A stretch of DNA of 64,000 bases. Source: Glandiceps talaboti (taxonomy: Eukaryota; Hemichordata; Enteropneusta; Spengelidae). The DNA is taken from contig NC_135557.1 of NCBI RefSeq assembly GCF_964340395.1, positions 19,107,625 through 19,171,624 on the forward strand, written 5' to 3'. Shown here one piece after another: positions 47,199 through 59,100 of the stretch; the first letter of the stretch is position 1, and each line of letters begins with the position of its first letter. Below the pieces are notes generated by a model that worked only from the letters and a program-made list of their open reading frames with translations, did not search any database and was not told where the DNA came from. The position numbers and the translations under genes were made by a program.

Positions 47199-50100
47199 AA
47201 ATTAGACTTCCACTGAATTAATCATCTATTTATCTTCATTTCATCTATGTTGCCACAATACTTTGGAACAAACTGTCAAGAACTGTCCGCTCTGCACCCA
47301 GTATTAAGACTGCTATTACCTTTTCGGGAGAGCTTATTTTTTAATTTTTCGCAATGTAATGACTTACAAACACAGATTTGGTCAATGTGGTTTCACATTG
47401 ATTGTTCAAGTAAGAAGCCATGATAAAATTGACTTCCAGCTAAAATGATGTAGGCTCGGTGTTTCACTTATGGGACATTACAGCTAAAATGATGTAGGCT
47501 TGGTGTTTCACTTTATGGGACATTACAGCTAAAATGATGTAGGCTTATGTTTTTGACACAGAGCTGGACATATTTTAACTCTAGACTAATGATAAGAGAG
47601 ACACAAAAAACCACTTTGCCCAATCACACTGAACACTGATAGCATTGATATTCTTTCACAGTGCAGTAAAAACTAGCTTCTAATGAAAACATTACACATG
47701 GACTTGATGATATTAAGGGCTGCAATTGTTTTACTTTCTATCTGATAATCAAAATTTCAGCTTGCCTACATCTATATCCCCACTGTGTAAGTTTTTATTG
47801 CATTAGGAGTTGTCTGAAAGTATAAATATGAAAGTATCAATTAATTAAAAATCCAGGCTTCCACTAGATTAATTGAAATCCCCCCAAAATACCTCATTCT
47901 CATCCACATGGCCACTTTAAACGTAGTTTTAACATACCTCTGCTTTTTCTGAGACTTCCTGAAGGACTTGGAGATGGACTTGGACTAGGACTTGGTTGTA
48001 GCTCATCAATGGGACTCTATATATTTAAGAAAAATAAACGAATATATAAAAAATGGATTTGACATATAAGACATTTCTCAATGGATGTAAGTTGGCAAGA
48101 TGTACTGAATTACTTTTTCAAAATATAATGTGTGAATTGGCTTAGCAGAAAGGAACTTTCTTAAAAAGTAGAACCACAGAATCAAACAATATTGAACACT
48201 TTAATGGCCACAGTAATGGCATACCGGTACTCCACATTGGGAAAGCGGTAAATTGTTAATCACAGCATTTTGTTCTTATGTTTTGAAAAAATATGTACAC
48301 AAAAATACAAAGTTATTCTAATTCCACAATGTCAATATAATACATGAACAGCAATCATATCACATAAGTGTAAAAGTAAACATCTAATCTGGTAAAGTGG
48401 CCATATGGATGAGGATTGGGTATTTATTTTGGATTTTTTAATTTATATATTACAATTTTATCACTGCTTCCTACTTGAAAAATACTGTGAAACAACATAT
48501 GCCAAGTCCTTGTTTATAACTCAATAAATTGCAAACAATTAATAAATGATAGTGTGAAATGTTTGTCATTGCATTATACAATAACAAACTTTTTACACAT
48601 ATTTTTTTTTTTAGCTTTCTGCAATGTATTGAGTTACAAACACAGACTTTGTCTCCATGTATATTGTTTCACAGTATTTTACAAGTAGGAAGCCATGATA
48701 AATTTTTTTTATAAATTAAAAATCCAAAATAAATACCAAATCCTTATCCATATTCCCACTTTAAATACTTCTCTCTCACAGCATGACATGTGTTTTGCTT
48801 GTATGAGTATAATGGTTTATCTGTTTGGGGAAATCTAGTTTGCTGATTGAAACAGTTTTCAGCTAACATGCAAGTGTCAAATTTCTTACTCTTAGTGGAA
48901 TCGTGTCATTTAAAGCAATAGGGAACTTGCAAATCCAGACTGAACATGCACAGATGCAAAGGATTATGGGATTATCTGTGGTTATCGTAATACCTAATAT
49001 AGAGCTAACGATAAAATAAACCTCCCACAATGGTCAGGGTGACTATGAATTGATCATTTGTGGTTAAAAACAATGTAACATTATTGTTTACAATGCTAAT
49101 TGATTAGTATTTATTATCACATTTCCCATGATGCCACATTCAACATGGTGGGTTTGCAAGTTCCCTATTGATGCATGCCAGAATAGCTATAACTCAAACC
49201 GATTTATAGTTATTTTTATTTTCATAGTTGACATATGTCGTTGAAAATGTTGAAGTATAATGAAAGAAAGTCTGATGCTATTATAAGTATTTCATCTACA
49301 GAATTTTGAGAGTATGCAAATTTACAATCTGCTAATTACCGGAACTTCTCCTGGACAGTACGACACATTCTAAATGATTGTTTGAGTATAACGATTTATT
49401 CTATTTTGGGATCATGATTATCATTGTCTTAAGCTCATGGTGGCCACACTTGCAGGGATTTGGATGATCCTGAAGGGGGGTATATCCCCTTCCAGGAAAG
49501 AAAACTCTAATTGTGTGTACAATCCTACATACACATCAAATTCAAAAATGGAAGTAACATTGGCTGAGCAATCTTTTAATTCGGGTTTCCGTTTAATTAA
49601 AAATATAATTTTATGTTTTTATTACGATGTATGGATAGAAAAGTGAGCAAAGCATGAAATTCCACTGCAACAACAAAGAGTGACACTACTATCACCATGT
49701 GGACATATTAGCAATAAAGGGATATGCTGGTTGTCACCACTTGTCAACTACTTTGTATTGTGTATGCATGTTTTGTTAAATTCTATCATTTATGATATGA
49801 CAACGTCGGAGTAGAACAGACTAGGCTGTTATAGAACATAAAATATTTAAATCAGATTAAACATAACAATCAACTGAAATACAGTAAAATATTCGACCGG
49901 AACACAGCACTGTACAGGTATAGAGTTGCTTTCCAACTGAGCTAGTATAAGGTTAGTATTGTAGCCGTAAAATACTAACACCCAGCTGGCATTAACAGCT
50001 TGTGTTTAAAAGTTGATGACCTGCACCAGACAAATGTGAACAACAAGCCAGCTGGGTTTTCAAGGCCCATCACTCAATCCAAGGTTCTCATATAATAGAG

Positions 50101-53100
50101 GAGCCATTAGCATTTGATATGAGCAATTTCTTGTTCAGGAACATCCTTTACTATTGCTCTGCCAGACAATAGTTTTTCCTCACCCAAATGTTAATTCTAG
50201 TTCAATATGGTTGTGATTTTAACATCGATTTAACACTGGGCAAGCATAATGAAAAGGAATTCTACAGCTGTACCATAGACATACAGACATGTACGTTAGC
50301 ATGTATTTACATATATTAGCATATATTTGAATATAGTGTATTTATATCTATATCTTTATTTATATGTTTACATATATTAGCATGTTTGCATATATTTACA
50401 TGCATTTACATGCATTTGCATACAGTATACACGAGCATGTATTTAAATCTACTGCAGTGGCATATTTGAGTAGCATGTACATGTATTGTATGATATCTGG
50501 ACCAGTGTGCACTGAAAGATAGTTATCACATACATGTAGGATACATTCAAGAACTTGTCTGTCATTTTAGTTATCACAGACCTAAATGACACATATCTAA
50601 CTTCATACTATTGTATGGTTTGTCATATTTAAAGCATCCAGCTCAGTTTACCAAATTAATTTGTACTAAATTTATAAAATAAATCAATTGTTGATTCATA
50701 AGAATTGCTTCATTTTACGCATTTTTTTTAATTGTCTGTAGAACAGAGAAAGCATATTAGTATTTATGCATATATTATAAGAAGTATTGCATCACACAAG
50801 TGTGTCTGAATACTAAGACTGCATAACAAAATAAGCTAAGGGTAAGAGCCGACATTGTACATTTTATTAAACAATCAAGAAAGCATGCAAGTGTAGCATT
50901 CTAGCATCTTATGTCATATGGAAAAAATGACTTGCACAATGCCACATATATCATTTCATATTTACACAATGTTTGAATAAAAGCACTGTGTGTGTGTGTT
51001 TGAGTAATTTATCCACTGACAGACAACACTGATCAAAACCACTTAAAACTACAAACGACATGAATAGCTGATATGTTTCTACAGGTATAATAATTGACAT
51101 ATACTTCTATTTACAGATGGTGATGCAGTAATAATGGTGGTGCAGTAATATTGGTGATGTAGTTCATACTACGAAATGACATGTTTGACAAATGTGTTAA
51201 TAAGAGGTATTGCAAGACAGTGCTGAGGCAAATAATACAAACATGATATAAAGTGAATGCATGTGTAATAAGGTACATATCACATACACATTTACAGTGA
51301 ATGCATGTGAGATATGGTAAATATCAGATGTTAAACTAGACAGTACATATGTGTGACACAGCAAAAATTACATGAAAGACAGGACAGGACAGGACATGGA
51401 CGTTACATAGTGAATGCTTGTTTGATAACTTAAAGGCAAAAATCACACATAAGGTAGACAGTACGTGTTGTATGTGTACATGTATTGCATGTGATATAAA
51501 TATTGTATGTAAGATATAGACATTGTCAAGTGTATTACATGTTTGACATGACAAATATAGTATACTGGATACAAACCTGCAATACACAACAAAATCGAAA
51601 AATGAACATCAATAATCGAATGAAACAGAGCTAGATAAAGAAATCGAGCCGCATTCACCACATCTGATATTTTCAGATTGGTTAGATATGACAGTAATAT
51701 ATCGCATGTGTGATAAGGAACATACCACATGTCAGACACAACATGTAAAAGTACTGAATGTGTGATAAGGCACTTAATACATGATATAAGGGGCTTATTA
51801 CATGTGATAAGGTGGAGATAACATGCAACAAACAGATATGGCATGGGTGCATGATAGTATATTACATAGCTTGCTTGAATAGCAGGTGCTTCAAACAATT
51901 CACTTCTAACTACAAACTACATGTAGGTGCATGTGAATAAAAACTACTTTTTACGCAAAACTGCAAACAGAAAATGATCAAAAATAATCAAATTTACCTT
52001 ATCTTGATCCTTATGTTGTTGAGGTTACCATGGTAACAACATAAGGCCATGCAAAAGAAAATATGAAAAAAATATCTTAGCTTCTGGAAATAAAATGTAC
52101 CAAGTTTATCTACGATACACTAACAATACAAGAGAACATTCTATGATATTCAAAGGGAGAATGACCCTCAGAATCAATTTTCCTGAAAACTCAATAACTG
52201 GCAAAAGTTTAATAACTATCTTTTTCGTATTTTTGCAATGTAGTGAGTTACAAACACAGACTTGATGTTGTTTCTCAGTAATTTTTCAAGTAGGAAGGCA
52301 TGATAAAATTGCTTTACTCATAAATCAAAAATCCAAATTAAATACCCAATCCTCATTCATATGACCACTCTTTAATATTACTGTTAATTTTACCTCATAA
52401 CAAGTGGTCAAAATGAAACGAGTTCACATTATATTCATGTCCACCAATACTAATGCATATGATGTATATTGATGTGCACAGAAGTCATGGCGTAACCCAA
52501 ATAATCAAATAATTATTCCATGTATGACTTGCCTTGGAGGCAAAATTCTAGTTCAGGTAAATGAGATTTTTTCAACATACAACTTATCAGTCGTCATGTA
52601 AATGTAAAGAAAACAGGTTATGGTGATTAAATTAAGTAAATTAAGAACTAAAACAAATTATAAAATCAAACCAAAACTGTAAACAATCTTTAAAGTTTAA
52701 CAATATTAACAAAAAACAGTATTACAAACAAAAAATAAATCAAAAATGCAAAACACACAATCAGCCATTTTCTATTTCTCTTCATGCATATTTGGGCAAT
52801 CTATGTTGTTCTTACTCTGAGTGCAATTACACCAATAATTTTAACCATGTAGCAGTAACTTGTTTGTTAATAATTTCTGTTTTCTATTTTGACCTATTTA
52901 TGATGTGAGGGGCAATACATCCTATATTCAAGGTATAAGCACGATACAAGATTTCATGGTTTCATGTCCTATGATCAGAAGCCATGACTAAATTCTAGCC
53001 CTCAATTTGTCAAATCTGAGGCGTACTCTTGCAATCCTTACATGGGAATTGATTAGAACTTTGGTAACCTGAATATCGAGGCATAAGTGAATTACAATGA

Positions 53101-56100
53101 TTCATATCCTTACTGACTGGATAAAGACACGTTGTTTGTTTTCCCACGCTTTCTAAATTTCCTGAAAACATGTCTCACCTTATATCTACTGTGGTATTAA
53201 TTACAGTGATAATTTTTCTTACGTCATATCTTTTTGAGGATTATCAAACTGAATAAATGCTTATTAGTTTTCCACATTACACCTAATTGACATGCGACTG
53301 ATTACTGAGATTGAGATCACGTTTACTTCACCATGCAATCATTTTCTTGTGGTATAACCCTGTGCCTACATATATGAACTAATTTGACGCTATCCATGGA
53401 TACCATATTCCTCAACAGAACTGAACTGTACTGAACTGAACTGAACTGATCTGAACTGAACTGAACTGAACTGACCTGATCTGAACTGTACTGTACTCTT
53501 CTGATCTGAACTGAACTACATACAACACTAGCCTAGAAACTCATGATTGGTTTCCTAATCTAGTGATAATTTGACCAATCACAAGTGCTTGTCAAAATAT
53601 GATGGATTACAACTGTCATGCTATTGTTAAAGTAATTCTTCCATTACCCTGCCTAGTCAACTTGATGCATGGCTGAATTTCTGTGTTAAAAACTTCACAA
53701 ACATATATCTGTTGGTTTTTATATAGAGCAATTTACAATTATTACCCCTGGCACGGATTTATAGCAGCACAATGGCCCTTTACTTTCTCACCTCCCTGGG
53801 AAGCATGCAATCCATTGCAGCCTCTATAAGCACATAGGATTTAAACATTCACATTGCAACCTCTATCCTACCAGGTCCCAAATTATACAGCTGGGTTGAC
53901 TGAGGCACAATCATGGTTCAAATCTTGCCCAAGGACTTTAGCCATTCAGGAGCAAATGGCAGTGACGGGGCTCAAACCTGCAACCTGCAGATTCAAAGCT
54001 GGCCACTGTAACCATTCGTCCATCATGACTCCACAAAAACTTCCAGAATCACTAGATTACAAAAACAATGACAAATCTCTAGATGAATACAAAACAGGCT
54101 GCAATGTATAATGTCTCACCTGGTTTACATATAGTACACCTTTAGTTTGAATTTAAGAGTCGCTTAATAATATTACAATATTATAGCTAAGGGTATTACT
54201 TTGTGAAATGGATGACTCATTTTTCATATTTTCATATTTAATAACAGGTCATCTATGGTATATGTGTTTCATAATACATAGGCTATCATTTCTACACTGG
54301 GAATAGTGACACACACAAGTTTCTATCATGCCTATGATAGAATCTTTGAGATTGTTTCTTAGTTGTAACACCTTGCAAACAATCAGTATATTCCCATGCT
54401 GCAACTATGCTATACACCCAACTGCAGCACTCAACCTCCCTGGACTAGCTGAAGCATCCTTTACAAGGTATTTCATTTCAGCATAACATGACTTTGCATA
54501 CGTCCCAAACTGCAATGCAATTATTAACTATCAAACACTTCACATTATTCACCGCAACCTAGTCTCGACTGAATACCCAGGCTCAACATTGGCGGGCTCA
54601 CTCCTTTAGACTGTCTAGCAGCGTCTAGGGATATTTTGCATACTCTACATGTATCATGGCTGTGTTGACAGCACAACATTACCCCAAGTGACATCACAAA
54701 CTTGACAAACTTTGGCTGAGTATATTTTAGTTAGTCTCTTAATAATGACAATTTTCATTGCATGACGTTTGTAAATATGTAGAGTCAATGAAAACAACAA
54801 TTATAAATCATTTTCAGCCAAGTTTTTGACTATCTTCATATCACATAATTTCCTATTGCACTTGGGAGTAATACGTTAGACTTTCCTGAAGACAACTTAT
54901 GTTTGTACACATGAACAAAAAAGAAAAAAATGTCTTTTCACCAGGTAAAAGGAGTGTGCCACCTGTGGCGAGTCTGGGTAACAGAGACTATTAGCAACCT
55001 TGCATTTGAGTAAACAAGCACCAACATACTCACCTGACCTACTAGTTGCAAAGAAGTATGGGATACTTACCCGGGAAACTCCCTGTATTATCAAGGTGCT
55101 CTTTTTGGTTGGTGTTCGTGTTCTTTGAATTGAGTGTTCTGTAAGATGGCGTACTGCAGTGTCAGCAACTGTTTCATCAGCATTATTAATAAGCGACAAC
55201 TCTGTGCGAATAACGACAACAATGACACAGTCTAATCAGAGCTGTTAAGAGTTGGGGACTCATGCAGGCTTACCACTGTGCCCAACTGGTGAGGAAAAGT
55301 CTGTTATTTTAGGGTAATTCTATAGGGAAAACTATATGAGACGCTACGCACAGGACAATGTTTCCAGTTGTTAGATACTAAATTTAAATATACTAGTCAT
55401 AGCATTATCTGTGAAAGATTAGTTGTTGGATGTGTTTCTGTTTGTTTGTTGGTGTGCATATGTAAAATATGTGTGTGTTTGTTACTGAGAGTGATTGTGT
55501 GCATGCATGGCTGAGCGTATGGGCATCAGTGCCAGTATAAAGTGAATGTGTCATTTATGTATGAATGTGTGTGTGTGTATGTATACTAGAAGTAGTATAG
55601 GTATGTATACTAGTATATGTATGTATGTATGTGTGTATGTTTGTGTGTATGTATGTATGTATGTATGTATGTATGTATGTACGTCCGTACATATACATAC
55701 GTATGTGTGTATGTATGTATGTACGTATGTATGTATGTATGTATGTCTATATACATATATTTGTGTGTGTAGATATGTATATGTACATACTGAATTCTCC
55801 AAGCGATTCAAATGAAAAAACAACAACAACAACAATAAGATTAGTAACATCTTTTAAATAACAAAATGCATGAACTGTACAGTAAGAATGTAGAGCACGA
55901 TTGTGTACCTTGTTCAGATGTAGATACACCAGTGTCATTCATATCAGAAGGCATAAGTTGATTTGGAGAACGACGATCTCTTGGTGGTGTTACGAACTGG
56001 TCTCTGTAGTCATTCACACTGGCTTTAGTTACTTTAGATGGTGCATCTGTTAACAAAAATAGTATAATAAAAAAAGATAATGACTCCTTTTCTTTATAGT

Positions 56101-59100
56101 TAATATGATTAATAATTAATTACATTATTGGTGTGACATAATTGTTAAATCATTAAATCAATTATGAAATCACTGGTAGACTGCAGGAAACATCATCAAT
56201 GGCATTTTAACTCTCACAAAACTAGACATGTACAAGGCCTAAACAAAAATTGTTTCATTCCCGTTACCCGACCCCACCTAGTTTTTCACTGCCCTAAACT
56301 TTTTTTTACGAATTTGAGAAAAAAATTATAAAATCGCGAAAATTGTAAAGTCTCGCAAGAAAGAGTGGATGCGGAAACTGACATCAACTTAAAAACACAA
56401 TATAAAACTGTTCGTCCAATCTGTAATGACTGTACATCTGATGGGAAGAAACCAATAACACATAGACCACATGGAAAACAATGGAAAACATAACTACCAG
56501 AACTAGACACTCACATATGAAAAAATATTTCTGGAAAAAATGAAATAAAAAATCTACCTATCCCACCTATTCTAAAATAGGAACCACACAATTTTTTTTA
56601 TCAGGCCTAATAAGGAATCGTTTGCAAGGACAGTGGTTTCATTTATGGTAATATACATGTACATTCTTTGGGATTATATTCCTTGAAAATAGCAGTTCTT
56701 AAAATCTCTCCCAACTTTTCCGGATGGAAGGTTGAAGGTTCATGGTCTTGTTTTCACGGAAATCAACAATCTTTTATGTCCCATAATATTAACACAATAT
56801 ATATCAGCGGCCATATTACTTAACATTGATTATGATTTCTTTTATAAATTTGTACTGTGATCCAGGGCAATGACTCTCTGCATTTTTTTTCAGATTTCGA
56901 CTTTCAATGGGATTGTCTATTACACAAGTTCAGATGTGGGAAGGCAGCGATCACTTGGAACAAAACAAACAACACAAAATGATGTACATATAGAAGTAAA
57001 TAACGACATCTAGCCGCTTTTACCACATCAGATTTTAATCAGATTGGATGACCTGCTGACTACGGGGCAAGGTACTAAAAGTAAATTTTATCAGCCCCCC
57101 CCCTCCCCCCCCCCCACTTTGTTATCTAGGGTCCAAACTTTTAGCAAAAACCACCGAATGATGTGCCATGCAGTCTACATTATGTATGATTGAAATAGTT
57201 CAAATCAGATTATTTTTTCCAATAATTGTAATCTTGTCAAGTACACTATCGAAAGTTACTATAAAATTACCATGCCAAACAAACAATTTTCATAAAATAT
57301 CTAATATTCAAACAAACTCTTTAAACATAAACAAAGTCAATACAAAAACGAAGTACGAAAACAAAACAAAAATAAGGTTTGAAAAACCGAAGTTTAAAAT
57401 AAATAAATGCAAATACATGCACTATTGGGTTAGCAATGAAACAAAGAGATGAAATTATATTGAAAAGAAGATGGTGAGAATGAAACTGAGACAGAAATCT
57501 GTGTATGTTTGGAACTCATGTATGAAATTCAATATCCCATGCAAACACAACAATTAATAGTCAATTAATAAAATTTTGATAAGAGTATTTGTAAATTGTA
57601 AAAGGAATGTCTAAACCACCTTTATAGAATTGCTTATTACATCATCAAACAGCCAACTCATTGCAGGAAAGGATGGCATTTTTGGTTCCGTATATATGAT
57701 GGTCACACAAATGAATTGCAGCAAATCCGAAATTCCATTATGTGATTGTCGTCGTATATACGGAACCGAAAATGCCACCCTTTCATGCAGCGCTACATTG
57801 TACATGTATTGTACATGATGGAATTCTTTATAGAGAACAGTTTGTAATTATAGTTTTACTAACTTTTACCTTAGAACTGACTCTGCTGTCTCTTATCTGT
57901 ACTAATATAAATACCATGTCTTCCTAACTTCACACCTATGCTGGTTTTTTTGCTCAAGTGTCCACAACTGTATATTTTCCTAACACTAACTTCCTTGATA
58001 AACTAATGACGTGTGAATAATATATTGATATGTGTGACATATATGCAAAATATACTGAAAATACTGAGTATCTGCCCATTCATCAATTTTGTACTATCCA
58101 GTTCTGACTGTACATGTAGTATATGGATACTTTGTTCCACTGTAACTCCAGGTTTATACGCCTTCAAACAAAAAATATGAGTTTATACCCTGGTTGTTCT
58201 TTATCAAGACAACTCATGTCTATGTCACTGGGTTTGTGGTGCTCAAATAAGAGTCAAAGTGTTCTAAATTGCAATTATTTGTTCACAATTTTCATAGACT
58301 GTTTGCACAGGTATAATCATACCCCCTCCCACTATGTTTTTTTTTCAGCTACAGACTCACAGTGGCAAGACCCCTTAGGTCACTCATATTTTCCTTTGCT
58401 AAACAATGACAAATATTAGGTAATAATATCTAATTATAATATGTGTGTATGTTAGCTGTAATATTCACAATAGCATTGAATAGATGTAAAACCAAAGGAA
58501 GCCCCATTAAGTACTGCACTAATTGTTGACAAGAATTATTCTCATTTCCATGCAAGCTGTCTCTGCAAAGCATAACTAAAAATAAATGATCACACAAGCG
58601 GAATCTGACTAAAGAAAGCAATTCCTTATGACAGCACTGTAAAGTAAATGCTTAATAAGACTGACATAAAACAAGTACAAAACACAAGATTTCAGAGTTT
58701 TCACTCAAAACAGATGATTACTTTGGGTCTCTTATCAGTGTCTGTACTAGTCTCATTGAATATACACATAGTTTTAGACACTTGCGCATAGTTTCTGTGC
58801 TATGTAAGAAATAGCTTTGCTAAAAAGACTTAACTCTGAACAACATGACAGTTGTTTTGGGCTTACATCAGAGTGAATTCTAGTGTCATAGAGTATAGTA
58901 TTACACTTGTGCAAAGTTCTGTGCCTAGGCATGAAATAGCTTTGCTTAATAGACTTAACTCTGAACAACATAACTGTTGTTTTGGGCTTACATCAGAGTC
59001 AATTCTAGTCTCAGAGAACACAGTTCTAGACACTTGTGCAGTTTCTGTGCTAGACATGAAATAGCTTTATTCAGTCCCCAGCTCTGAACGAATACTTGTG

